Origin: a virus
Reading direction: 5' to 3' (one strand)
Virus record (IMG/VR): IMGVR_UViG_3300025941_000064
Span: 1 to 36,466 of that record
Length of the DNA: 36,466 nt
Below the pieces are notes generated by a model, which had not been told where the DNA came from, did no database searches, and saw nothing but the letters and a program-made list of their open reading frames with translations. Both the position numbers and the translations under genes were made by a program. Shown here one piece after another: positions 21,009 to 29,026 of this stretch (the stretch's first letter is position 1; each line of letters starts with the position of its first letter).

Positions 21009-22601
21009 ATGCCCACCGAAAACAAAGAGACGGTCGAAGACCTGATCAAGTCGGCGCGTGTCAACCCGTCCGAAGATATTGCCCGTCGCATCGTGACAGA
21101 AGCAGGCGGCGGCCAGTCGTCCGAAATGATGGCTCAGGTCCTCAAGGGCCTTGGCGTTGCTGACGACATCATTCAGAAGACGATCTCGACCTCTACCGGT
21201 CTTGTCGCCTTCGACCTCCAGGCCCCGGCCAAGAACCTCTATCCGGTCGCAACCCCGATCCGTAACCGTCTGCCGCGTGTCGGCGGTGGCACCGGCACGG
21301 CCACCAACTGGCGCCAGGTCAACGCAATCATCGGCTCCGGCTTCGATGCGATGGGCTGGATTCCGGAAGGTCAGCGCTCCGGTCAGATGTCCTACTCGAC
21401 GTCGAACAAGTCTGCTTCTTACTGCACCCTCGGTGAAGAAGATGCGATCACCTACGAAGCCATCAACGCGGCTCGCGGGTTCGAGGACGCTCAGGCCCGC
21501 ATGACTATGCGTCTCCTGCAGAAGACTTTCCTCAAGGAAGAGTTCGCCGTCATGGGCGGCAACAACTCTCTGGCTCTCGGCACTCCTACAGCTCCGACGC
21601 TGTCTGCCGCTGGCTCCGGTGCTACGCTGCCGGCGCTGACCTATTCGGTTATCGTCGTGGCGCTCTCGGTCGAAGGCTATGCCAACTCCTCGAAGGTTAC
21701 TGGCGCCCTTTCGATCCCGACCACGAAAACCATCACTGGCGCTGACGGCAAGACCTTCAGCCTCAGCGGCGGCTCTTCCAACAAGTCTGCTGCTTCCACG
21801 CAGGCAGTCACCCTCGGCCAGACCCTGTCGGCTACTGTTCCGGTTGTTACCGGTGCCGTCGCCTATGCATGGTTCACCGGCGCGGCGGGTTCGGAAAAGC
21901 TCGAAGCGATCACCACCGTCAACAGCGTTACCTTCTCAGCTCCGCTGAATGGCACGCTGCAGGCTGCGACCACTGTCACCGCTGACAACTCCACCAACGC
22001 TACCGCGTTTGATGGTCTGCTGACGGCCGGCTTCAAACCCTCCAACGGTGCGCAGGTCATCACCTTGCCGACCGGTACGGCGGGCGTCGGCACTGTACTC
22101 ACTGCGTCCGGCAAGGGGTCGGTCAATGAAATCGACACGCTCCTCCTGAACATGTGGAATGCATATCAGGTCAGCCCTTCGGTGATTTACGTCAATGCCC
22201 AGGAACTGAAGAACATCACGACGAAGTGCCTCACTGGCTCTTCGGCGCCGCTCCTTCAGTACTTCAAGGATGCCAACAACGCGGAGTATCGTCTCGCAGC
22301 AGGCGGCACGATCGAGTTCTACTTCAACCCGTTCATGCTGGACGGTGGCATGAAGATCCCGATCAAGATCCACCCGAACCTGCCAGCCGGTACCATCCTT
22401 GCATGGGCCGAAAATCTGCCGCTGCAGTATCAGTCGAACGAAGTTCCGAACGTCGCCGAAATCAAGGAGCGTCAGAGCTTTTATCAGATCGACTGGCCCA
22501 TCGTTACCCGCCAGCGCCAGGTCGGTGTCTATGTTGAGGAATGCTTGGCTATCTACGCGCCTTTTGGCGTGGGAATTTTGACGAATATTGCCAATGGATA
22601 A
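21009..22601 (+). CDS. Major capsid protein with Ig-like insertion
   Basis: This encodes 530 residues; AAAGGA precedes the ATG. The HK97-fold N-arm and E-loop (FDLQAPAKNLYPVATPIRNR, SYCTLGEEDAITYEAINAAR) run to ~190. Residues ~192-325 are a Thr/Ser/Ala-rich beta insertion (PTLSAAGSGATLPALTYSVI, AVAYAWFTGAAGSEKLEAIT) typical of Ig-like surface decoration. The C-terminal half (LLLNMWNAYQVSPSVIYVNA, IPIKIHPNLPAGTILAWAEN) resumes the capsid fold. This order fits the protease fusion upstream. It is the major shell subunit. Confidence 0.85.
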   Translation: MPTENKETVEDLIKSARVNPSEDIARRIVTEAGGGQSSEMMAQVLKGLGVADDIIQKTISTSTGLVAFDLQAPAKNLYPVATPIRNRLPRVGGGTGTATNWRQVNAIIGSGFDAMGWIPEGQRSGQMSYSTSNKSASYCTLGEEDAITYEAINAARGFEDAQARMTMRLLQKTFLKEEFAVMGGNNSLALGTPTAPTLSAAGSGATLPALTYSVIVVALSVEGYANSSKVTGALSIPTTKTITGADGKTFSLSGGSSNKSAASTQAVTLGQTLSATVPVVTGAVAYAWFTGAAGSEKLEAITTVNSVTFSAPLNGTLQAATTVTADNSTNATAFDGLLTAGFKPSNGAQVITLPTGTAGVGTVLTASGKGSVNEIDTLLLNMWNAYQVSPSVIYVNAQELKNITTKCLTGSSAPLLQYFKDANNAEYRLAAGGTIEFYFNPFMLDGGMKIPIKIHPNLPAGTILAWAENLPLQYQSNEVPNVAEIKERQSFYQIDWPIVTRQRQVGVYVEECLAIYAPFGVGILTNIANG

Positions 22602-22630
22602 CAATGACTTACGAGGTCATTTATGATATA

Positions 22631-22660
22631 GTTTGTCCCAATGTCACCACTGGGACAAAC
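22631..22660 (+). promoter_or_regulatory. Perfect 10-bp inverted repeat before the HNH gene
   Basis: GTTTGTCCCA (22631-22640) and TGGGACAAAC (22651-22660) are exact complements around a 10-base loop. The repeat lies 30 bases after the capsid stop and ends 3 bases before the preferred ATG of the endonuclease (22664). It could act as a 3' RNA end for the capsid message, a translational block on the endonuclease, or a protein-binding site. No U-tract follows. Confidence 0.7.
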
Positions 22661-22663
22661 CTC

Positions 22664-23224
22664 ATGGAATTGAAGATATGTAAGCAGTGCAACGCGACTA
22701 AATCAGTTGCAGAATTTCATCTGCGTCGAGAGACGGGCAGATACAGAGCTGAATGCAAGGCGTGCTATCGGGCTGCCGTTACTGCTAGGCGCGATCCGGT
22801 CGATAACAGAGCTAGAGTGAAGGCTTGGCAACTAGCCAATCCAGACAAGCGCAAGGTGCAAACCAAGCGGATCTATGAACGCTTGCGGGGTGATATCGCT
22901 AGATGGGCGGCATCAAACCTTCGGACGTCACGTGCCTACTGTAAGAAGCGCGGCCTACCCTGCACGATAACTGGTGCGGACGTTGCGGTCTTGTTCGATG
23001 TGCAGAACGGCAAGTGCGCCCTAACAGGCCGCACGCTGGTCTTCGGCTCCAAGGGGCAGCAGCGCGACAGTCTTTCCATAGACCGAATTGAACCGGCGCT
23101 CGGATATGTGAATGGCAACGTCCGGCTTGTCACCTACCAAGCAAATATGGCTCGCGGCATGTTCTCAGACGAAGAGCTAGTGAGCTTTTGCCGCGCCATC
23201 CTGAAAATAGGAGCATTAGAATGA
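22664..23224 (+). CDS. HNH homing-type endonuclease
   Basis: This encodes 186 residues from the ATG at 22664; an ATG at 22604 is in frame. The N-terminus is a four-cysteine zinc ribbon (KICKQCNATKSVAEFH, ECKACYRA). The C-terminal nuclease shows CALTGRTLVFG, SIDRIEPALGYVNGNVRLVT, YQANMARG, an HNH variant with Asp and Asn at the usual positions. Such free-standing endonucleases often sit in phage head operons as selfish genes. It interrupts the capsid-to-connector order, and its base use looks less GC-biased than its neighbours. The stop overlaps the next ATG. Confidence 0.85.
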   Translation: MELKICKQCNATKSVAEFHLRRETGRYRAECKACYRAAVTARRDPVDNRARVKAWQLANPDKRKVQTKRIYERLRGDIARWAASNLRTSRAYCKKRGLPCTITGADVAVLFDVQNGKCALTGRTLVFGSKGQQRDSLSIDRIEPALGYVNGNVRLVTYQANMARGMFSDEELVSFCRAILKIGALE

Positions 23225-23646
23225 AGAAACTGAAAGCCCCGATCGGTTCGGAAGGCGCTAACATTGGCACGACGCTGTTCAAGCTCGATGCAGACGGGAA
23301 TGTGACCGTTCCAGACGACGCGGCACAGACACTGGTCGGGGTCGGTGGCTTCGAGATAATCTGTGACGTTCCTGATGCGCCTAATGGCCAAACAGTTCTG
23401 CGCTCGGCTATCGGGCCGCAGTCCTGCTCCTTCGGCGACCAGAGTTTTTCGACAGACGAGAACGGCTTTATCACCGTACCGACCGTGATGGCCGAGCAAC
23501 TGCTGAGCCATGGCTTTGTCATCCCCGCATCTGTCGTGGGAGCCCCGGTAGAGCCTGCCGCCCCAGATGTGATCGACATTCCAGCCGTTCCGCTTGGCGA
23601 GAAGCCTGCTGATATCCCGGTCGCTCCTATCCAGACAGCAGAGTAA
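23221..23646 (+). CDS. Small head-associated protein
   Basis: This encodes 141 residues from the ATG at 23221, which overlaps the endonuclease stop. MKKLKAPIGSEGANIGTTLF, KLDADGNVTVPDDAAQTLVG and GFITVPTVMAEQLLSHGFVI read as two repeated beta-hairpin units. The C-terminal ~45 residues are Pro/Ala/Val-rich and flexible. Its position between capsid and connector genes suggests a minor head or cement protein. The family is not identified. Confidence 0.65.
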   Translation: MKKLKAPIGSEGANIGTTLFKLDADGNVTVPDDAAQTLVGVGGFEIICDVPDAPNGQTVLRSAIGPQSCSFGDQSFSTDENGFITVPTVMAEQLLSHGFVIPASVVGAPVEPAAPDVIDIPAVPLGEKPADIPVAPIQTAE

Positions 23647-23652
23647 TCCATC

Positions 23653-24240
23653 ATGGCGGCTGGTGATCTCGTGACGCTGACGCAGGCATACGCCTGGCTC
23701 GGCATCACCGCAGGAAGTGACGACACGAACCTGCAGTTCGCCATCAGCGCCTATTCACAGCTGATCTCGACATGGTGTAGCCGTAATTTCGCTCAGGCGA
23801 GCTATTCCGAGGTTTATGACGGCCATGGCGGGTCGCGCCTGATGGTCCGCAATTGGCCGATCACTGCGGTTTCATCACTTGCCATCAATGGTCAGTCGAT
23901 CAGTTTGGCTAATGGCCCATTGGGCTCTGGATATCTCTTCAATGATCGCAGCGTGGTTATGAACGACTGCAATCAGTTCTGGCGCGGGTTCCAGAACATC
24001 GCCATCAGCTATACGGCTGGGTTCAGCCCAATCCCGATGGATCTGCAACTGGCCTGCCTGGAATGGATGAAGGCCACTTATCTGCTCCGCAGCGAGCCGC
24101 TGACGGCGACGTCGCGCCGCGCCGGGGATACGGAAGAGAAATACGCGAGCCCGGTCACGATGCTCCTTGGCGAGGCCGCTCCGATGCCGCCGACCGTCTA
24201 TGCCGTTCTTAGCCAATATCGCGACACGTTGCCGGTCTGA
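23653..24240 (+). CDS. Head-tail connector (adaptor) protein, gp6-like
   Basis: This protein has 195 residues. LVTLTQAYAWLGITAGSDDT, NLQFAISAYSQLISTWCSRN and FQNIAISYTAGFSPIPMDLQ, LACLEWMKATYL match the helical gp6/Ad1 adaptor family ('L...YL.I...D...L...I..A...'). The ring docks under the portal. It is followed two bases later by the head-closure gene. Confidence 0.8.
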   Translation: MAAGDLVTLTQAYAWLGITAGSDDTNLQFAISAYSQLISTWCSRNFAQASYSEVYDGHGGSRLMVRNWPITAVSSLAINGQSISLANGPLGSGYLFNDRSVVMNDCNQFWRGFQNIAISYTAGFSPIPMDLQLACLEWMKATYLLRSEPLTATSRRAGDTEEKYASPVTMLLGEAAPMPPTVYAVLSQYRDTLPV

Positions 24241-24242
24241 CT

Positions 24243-24602
24243 ATGGGAAGCTTTCTCTATCCGAGGACTATCGCGGTCACCCGACCGCAGGGACAAACCG
24301 GCGTCGGTAATGTCGGCTATAGCGGCGTCATGGAAGGCACCGAAACGCATGTCGTTGACAGCATCCCAGCGAACATCCAAGCAAAGACGACGATGGCGAG
24401 GGTTCCGAATGGCTCACTGCCGGCTCAACCGCCTGGGCCGATCGTCTGGCGCGTCTTCATCCCGTTGAACGCTGTGGCGATGGGCGTGATCAAAGACAGG
24501 GATATTGTCACAGATGACTTGGGCGACCGCTATCAGGTGGAAGCCGCATATTGGAATTCCATGGGGTGGAACCTCGCCTGCATCCGGCTTGAGGCGCACT
24601 GA
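24243..24602 (+). CDS. Head closure (stopper) protein
   Basis: This protein has 119 residues. VVDSIPANIQAKTTMARVPN, SLPAQPPGPIVWRVFIPL, DIVTDDLGDRYQVEAAYWNS, MGWNLACIRLEAH is a beta-barrel pattern similar to Hc1/gp16 stopper proteins. It would close the portal channel after packaging and receive the tail. The TGATG overlap with the next gene indicates coupling. Confidence 0.65.
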   Translation: MGSFLYPRTIAVTRPQGQTGVGNVGYSGVMEGTETHVVDSIPANIQAKTTMARVPNGSLPAQPPGPIVWRVFIPLNAVAMGVIKDRDIVTDDLGDRYQVEAAYWNSMGWNLACIRLEAH

Positions 24603-25417
24603 TGGCTGACATTTCGGACGTTGAGAAAGCGGTCGCGGCTCTCGTCTCGACTGCCTTGTATCCGAATGGAACATCGAGCCCTTCAGCGATAACCGCTCCT
24701 TGCAAGGTGATGCGCGGATGGCCGGTACCAGGGCAGCTCGATACGGACCTGAAGGCAGGCGTTCTGACCGTCTCGGTCTTCCCGATGGCGATGGAGCGGA
24801 ACACCACGCGGTTCACGACTGATCCGCAGACATTGAACATTCCGTCACCGACGATCACCGCGACTGTTGCCGGGCAGACGATCACCTTTGCCGGCACGAT
24901 TACCGCGCCTCAGAACGTTGGGGTGACACTCGGAGACTGGCAGCCGGCCAACCAGACTTATGTCTACCCAGCGACATCAAGCGACACCATGACCACGATA
25001 GCAGCTGGCCTAGCGGCTCTTCTGGTGGCAGGCGGGGTCGCGGCAACGTCTAGCGGCCCGGTGCTCACTTTGCCTGCCACGGCCATTGCCTCGGCGATTG
25101 TCGGCGTGTTCGGCACGGTGTGGCAGGAATTCAAGCGCCAAGAGCGGGCCGTGATGGTTTCTCTCTGGTGTCCAAGCCCAGACATGCGCGACTTGGCCGC
25201 GCCGATCATTGATCTGGCCCTGGTGCAGAATGAACATTTACTGCTCGGCGACGGGTCTGGGGCGCGCATGGTCTACCAGCGCACCATGATCTCAGACGAA
25301 CGCCAGACCGTCGAAATCTACCGTCGCGACCTGATCTACATGGTCGAGTACGGCACGAGCGTCACCACGACATACCCGCAGATCATTTCCACCGAGGCCG
25401 TCATATCCACCTTCTGA
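24602..25417 (+). CDS. Neck/tail-completion protein with inserted beta domain
   Basis: This protein has 271 residues. The ends (ISDVEKAVAALVSTALYPNG at the start, RAVMVSLWCPSPDMRDLAAP and YRRDLIYMVEYGTSVTTTYP at the end) resemble tail-terminator/completion proteins. Residues ~80-165 (ITATVAGQTITFAGTITAPQ, NVGVTLGDWQPAN, SSDTMTTIAAGLAALLVAGG) are an inserted beta-rich domain. It follows head-closure, as tail completion genes usually do. The precise class (neck or tail terminator) is uncertain. Confidence 0.65.
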   Translation: MADISDVEKAVAALVSTALYPNGTSSPSAITAPCKVMRGWPVPGQLDTDLKAGVLTVSVFPMAMERNTTRFTTDPQTLNIPSPTITATVAGQTITFAGTITAPQNVGVTLGDWQPANQTYVYPATSSDTMTTIAAGLAALLVAGGVAATSSGPVLTLPATAIASAIVGVFGTVWQEFKRQERAVMVSLWCPSPDMRDLAAPIIDLALVQNEHLLLGDGSGARMVYQRTMISDERQTVEIYRRDLIYMVEYGTSVTTTYPQIISTEAVISTF

Positions 25418-25431
25418 AGGAGCATTGAACC

Positions 25432-25668
25432 ATGCACGTTATGCCTCCGACGAGTGGCCCATACAGTGCCAGCGCCATCACGGTTAACAGCCGGTCTTAC
25501 ACTCCCGTCACAGGACAGGCGCAGACCGTACCGGATCAGGACGGAATGGTTCTTCTTGCTAATGGTTGGACGCAGGTCGCATTTGCCGTCGTCACGGCGA
25601 TCTCGCAGGCTGCCTACAACGCGATCTCACAGCCAGACCCCAATACCCTCTATGTGATCACGGGTTAG
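25432..25668 (+). CDS. Small virion protein, paralogue of the 18970 gene
   Basis: This encodes 78 residues with an AGGAG ribosome site. MHVMPPTSGPYSASAITVNS, VPDQDGMVLLANGW and a tail SQPDPNTLYVITG match the 18970 protein in the first ~45 residues only. The C-terminal parts differ. It is probably a small surface or decoration module. It stands in a run of short structural genes. Confidence 0.65.
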   Translation: MHVMPPTSGPYSASAITVNSRSYTPVTGQAQTVPDQDGMVLLANGWTQVAFAVVTAISQAAYNAISQPDPNTLYVITG

Positions 25669-25671
25669 AAA

Positions 25672-25830
25672 ATGGCCGTCTATCTCGGAAGCACATCCGT
25701 CACGAAAATGTATCTCGGCTCAGTCGCCGTCACCTCACTGAAGTTCGGCTCGACGAGCGTTGCCTTCTCTGGTGCCTCGACTGCCGGCCAGCCGATCGGT
25801 CTACTTCTAGCCCTGACCAAGGCCAGCTAA
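25672..25830 (+). CDS. Small repeat protein, 52 aa
   Basis: ATG at 25672, stop at 25828-25830. The sequence consists of three ~10-residue repeats, VYLGSTSVTK, MYLGSVAVTS and LKFGSTSVAF, then a hydrophobic tail (IGLLLALTKAS). The beta-strand repeat 'YLGS..V' is common in small phage tail or decoration proteins. Too short for the usual length cut-offs, but codon use and position support it. Confidence 0.6.
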   Translation: MAVYLGSTSVTKMYLGSVAVTSLKFGSTSVAFSGASTAGQPIGLLLALTKAS

Positions 25831-25849
25831 CCCTCTTGGAAAATCGCTC

Positions 25850-26905
25850 ATGAAGCCGCGTGTTCTCTTTGTTCTCAAATACAGAGAACAGCCTTATGAC
25901 GTCTGTGCCAAGGATTGGTCCTATAGCGGCTCAGGCAAGCCCCTGTGCAGCGGTTTGTTCAATTCCGCCAGCATGGCATGCGACATGCTCAAGATGCTCG
26001 GCTACGAGGCTGAGATCATCCATGTCACCGATGGGAATGACATCCATCGGGAATGTGTGAGGTTCAAGGCCGATATCTGCATCATCGAAGCCTTCTGGTG
26101 CCCGCCCTACAAGTTCGGGGATCTCCTAAAGGCATTACCGAAGACCCGCTTCATCGTCCGCAATCACAGTGAAACGCCGTTCCTATCTTCCGAGGGGATA
26201 GCCTTCGGATGGATGAAGGAATACGCGGAATTTCCCAATGTGTGGATCGCCCCGAACTCCATGCGGATGTTCGGCGACTCCCTTGCAATGGGTATCCCGC
26301 TCAACAAATTGCGCTGTCTGCCGAATTACTACTCCCATGACAAGAAGCATCCGATCGGAAGCAAATGGGCTTCCCTCGGCGAGTTGAATGTCGGGTGCTT
26401 CGGTGCCGTCCGTCCGCTCAAGAACGTCATCATTCAGGCGCTAGCGGCCATCCAGTTCGCGCGGGACAATGATGTCCACCTCCGCTTCCATATCAACGGG
26501 AACCGCGTGGAAGGCAATGGCGGCCCGATCCTGAAGAACTTGCGGCACATCTTTGAAAAGAGCGGCGGTTCAGAGCTTATCGAGCATGACTGGATGGACT
26601 CACAAGACTTTCGAAGCCTGATCGGCACGATGGATCTGGTCACGCAGGTCAGCCTATCCGAGACATTCAATATCGTCCTGGCGGATGCGGTCTTCGCCGG
26701 CGTTCCTGTGGTCGGATCGGCCGAGGTGCCATGGCTGGTGAGCTGTTGTGCCGCCCGTCCCAACTCTCGCCCCGATATCGAGAGGAAGATCTACAAGGCG
26801 CTCGGCTTCTGGTCGAAGCGTCTCGTCAAGCGCAACCAGTCCAATATCGAGAAGTACAACGCACATTCCATAGCTCAGTGGAACAAAGTCCTTTTGAGCC
26901 TCTGA
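25850..26905 (+). CDS. GT-B glycosyltransferase (group 1 type)
   Basis: This protein has 351 residues. The N-terminal Rossmann half (MKPRVLFVLKYREQPYDVCA, NSASMACDMLKMLGYEAEII) and the C-terminal half (LNVGCFGAVRPLKNVIIQAL, LIEHDWMDSQDFRSLIGTMD, ETFNIVLADAVFAGVPVVGS) follow the glycosyltransferase family-4-like plan. The Glu of 'SETFN' lies where the nucleotide-sugar Glu is expected. It should transfer a sugar to an unknown acceptor, perhaps a virion protein, phage DNA or the host envelope. Located among structural genes, it is likely expressed late. Confidence 0.8.
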   Translation: MKPRVLFVLKYREQPYDVCAKDWSYSGSGKPLCSGLFNSASMACDMLKMLGYEAEIIHVTDGNDIHRECVRFKADICIIEAFWCPPYKFGDLLKALPKTRFIVRNHSETPFLSSEGIAFGWMKEYAEFPNVWIAPNSMRMFGDSLAMGIPLNKLRCLPNYYSHDKKHPIGSKWASLGELNVGCFGAVRPLKNVIIQALAAIQFARDNDVHLRFHINGNRVEGNGGPILKNLRHIFEKSGGSELIEHDWMDSQDFRSLIGTMDLVTQVSLSETFNIVLADAVFAGVPVVGSAEVPWLVSCCAARPNSRPDIERKIYKALGFWSKRLVKRNQSNIEKYNAHSIAQWNKVLLSL

Positions 26906-26918
26906 GGGAGTCGACGCC

Positions 26919-27584
26919 ATGACTAGCAATATCGCCGTAACGCCGGGTACCGGTGCGAACATCGCAGCAGATGACATCGGCGGTGGCTTGCTGGCGCAGC
27001 GTGTCAAGCTTGCTCTTGGCGCGACAGGTACTGGCGTCGACCTTGCTGCCGGGCAGGCTACGATGGCCAGTTCAGTGCCTGTCACGATTGCCAGTAATCA
27101 AACCACATTGCCGGTCAGTCAGGTCACCTCGTCCTTTGATGTGGTGAATTCCTTCACCAGGTCGGCGAACACGACCGCATATCCGGCAAATAGCGTGGTC
27201 GGAGGCGCTCTGACATTCGCCAGCGTCGGTCCATCAGCCGCGGCTATAATGGTGACTGGCGCGCAGCTTGAAATCGATGTCGCTGCGATCCCTTCTGGCA
27301 TGACATCGTTCCGTCTTTATCTCTACAACGTCACGCCGCCATCAGCTCTGGCCGACAATGCGGCATGGGATCTGCCATCGGGTGATCGCGCTTCTTTCCT
27401 CGGCTATATCGACCTTGGAACGCCGGCCGATCTTGGTTCGACCCTCTACGTCGAGGCGAGCAATCTCAATAAGCAGCTGCGTTTGGCTTCGGCGAACATC
27501 TTCGGTTATCTCGTCACAAATGGCGGGTACACACCTGGATCGGGAGACCCATTCAAGATCACGCTTCACACTGTGTCGGTGTGA
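26919..27584 (+). CDS. Structural protein of unknown role
   Basis: This protein has 221 residues. The N-terminal third is Ala/Gly/Thr-rich (VTPGTGANIAADDIGGGLLA, VPVTIASNQTTLPVSQ). The C-terminal part is a beta domain (MTSFRLYLYNVTPPSALADN, FLGYIDLGTPADLGSTLYVE). The layout is typical of phage surface or tail-associated proteins with a flexible N-terminal linker. No catalytic motif is visible. It precedes the hydrolase by 3 bases. Confidence 0.7.
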   Translation: MTSNIAVTPGTGANIAADDIGGGLLAQRVKLALGATGTGVDLAAGQATMASSVPVTIASNQTTLPVSQVTSSFDVVNSFTRSANTTAYPANSVVGGALTFASVGPSAAAIMVTGAQLEIDVAAIPSGMTSFRLYLYNVTPPSALADNAAWDLPSGDRASFLGYIDLGTPADLGSTLYVEASNLNKQLRLASANIFGYLVTNGGYTPGSGDPFKITLHTVSV

Positions 27585-27587
27585 CGC

Positions 27588-28763
27588 ATGGCACTTTCGC
27601 CCTCTAGAAAACGCGCGCTTATCAAGCCGCCGGCGTTCCCGGCTGGCCTGTTTAACTTCGGCAACCCGTCTACCCAGTTCACCAAGTGGAAGACCGGTGT
27701 TGCCCGCGTCAAGGCGGGGGCTGGACGGGCTCGTATCGTCATCTGCGGCGATTCCACGTCGTGGGGCGAGGGTGGCGGCGATAGCGGCACAAACAACCGC
27801 GTCAACGCCAAGGAGCGCTGCTGGCCAACCATAATGGCGAAGCAGCTTTCCTTGCTGGGCATTCCGGCCAACTATGAGAACCTATATGCATCCGGCGGCA
27901 ATACCGGCATCACGGCAATATCTGATTTCCAGAACGCCTATAAGACTGGCTTCAACGTAACGGCAGGCTGGACATTCTCGGCCTCCACAGCGGCTGGTGG
28001 ATGTCTGTTCACCAATACGACAGACACGACGGGTGTCATTTCTTACACATCCCAGATCGCGGTCGACAATTTCGAACTGTGCGACCTTCAGGTCTCTACC
28101 GGTGGTATAATCACTTACAACATCGATGGCGGCACGGAGACGCAGCTTAACCAGGCGAACGCAACGACGGTCTTTCGTAAGACAGTCATTCCTTGCGGCT
28201 CGGTTGGCACGCATACGCTCAATATCAAGCGTATCTCTGGAAATGCCTTCTTCATGGGTGCCCGTGCCTGGAACAGCACCGTATCGCAGGTAGACGTTCT
28301 CAATCTGGGTCGTTGCTCGAGCCAGACATCTGACTGGATCGTGAACTCAAATGCATGGTCGCCGCTAAATTCGCTTCAGGATCTGTGCTCGACTGCCGAT
28401 CTGGTTGTTATCGCGCACACCATCAATGACGGCCTGAACGGTGCGACAGACGCTGCCTATCTGGCAAATCTTGTCACGATAAGGGCCGCATGCGCTGCCG
28501 GGGGAGCCAATGTTCTCTACGCCACAGGCAACCCGTCAAACGTGGCAACGATAACGGCAGCAACGCAGGCTCGTATCCTCGCTGACCTGAAGGCGAGAGC
28601 CGTAGCGGATGGCCTGCCGATGGTCGATCAGAACGCGCGATATATCGATTGGTTCTCACTCAATCAGCGCGGATGGATGTTCAACAACAATCATCCAAAC
28701 ACCTCCGGCTATGCAGATTGGGGCTCGTTCATGGGCTCACTGCTGGCCGCATATTCTGCTTGA
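27588..28763 (+). CDS. SGNH/GDSL hydrolase, virion-associated
   Basis: This protein has 391 residues. Block I is ARIVICGDSTSWGEG (Ser56), block III DLVVIAHTINDGLNG (Asn-Asp), block V FNNNHPNTSGYADW (His), giving a complete SGNH esterase set. Residues ~110-230 hold an inserted beta-rich region (SYTSQIAVDNFELCDLQVST). Members de-esterify surface polysaccharides or lipids. In a virion this often means removal of acetyl groups from capsular or O-antigen sugars during adsorption. Its neighbour glycosyltransferase suggests a host-envelope theme. Confidence 0.85.
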   Translation: MALSPSRKRALIKPPAFPAGLFNFGNPSTQFTKWKTGVARVKAGAGRARIVICGDSTSWGEGGGDSGTNNRVNAKERCWPTIMAKQLSLLGIPANYENLYASGGNTGITAISDFQNAYKTGFNVTAGWTFSASTAAGGCLFTNTTDTTGVISYTSQIAVDNFELCDLQVSTGGIITYNIDGGTETQLNQANATTVFRKTVIPCGSVGTHTLNIKRISGNAFFMGARAWNSTVSQVDVLNLGRCSSQTSDWIVNSNAWSPLNSLQDLCSTADLVVIAHTINDGLNGATDAAYLANLVTIRAACAAGGANVLYATGNPSNVATITAATQARILADLKARAVADGLPMVDQNARYIDWFSLNQRGWMFNNNHPNTSGYADWGSFMGSLLAAYSA

Positions 28764-28794
28764 ACATAAACCCCTAAGCCATTCAGGAAACACC

Positions 28795-28995
28795 ATGAAA
28801 GCCCTGACAGTTACGGAACCCTTCGCGGGATATGCGAAGGGCGACCAGATCACTGATGCCCAGAAAATCACCGACGTGCTGCTGAGTAATCCGAACCAAG
28901 TAGTCAACGTCATTCTTCCCGATCCTGAACCCGCTCCCGCGCCAGTCGCAAAGCCCGCACCTGCCGCGCCGGTTTCAGACGCTCCGCAGGTCTGA
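28795..28995 (+). CDS. Small Pro/Ala-rich protein, 66 aa
   Basis: The ATG at 28795 begins MKALTVTEPFAGYAKGDQIT, followed by KITDVLLSNPNQVVNVILPD and a Pro-Ala-rich tail (PEPAPAPVAKPAPAAP). The N-terminal ~45 residues look like a compact 'F.GY..GD.ITD...I..V' domain frequent in small phage structural proteins. The extended tail may anchor it in the virion. It precedes the sheath gene. Confidence 0.65.
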   Translation: MKALTVTEPFAGYAKGDQITDAQKITDVLLSNPNQVVNVILPDPEPAPAPVAKPAPAAPVSDAPQV

Positions 28996-29026
28996 ATTCT
29001 CCATCCACCATAGAAGGGGCAGTTAG

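Noticed and set aside
22578-22606. A promoter with TTGACG as -35 for the HNH gene
   Set aside because: The -35 is good, but the sequence 17 bases later (ACAATG) is a poor -10, and it lies inside the capsid coding end.
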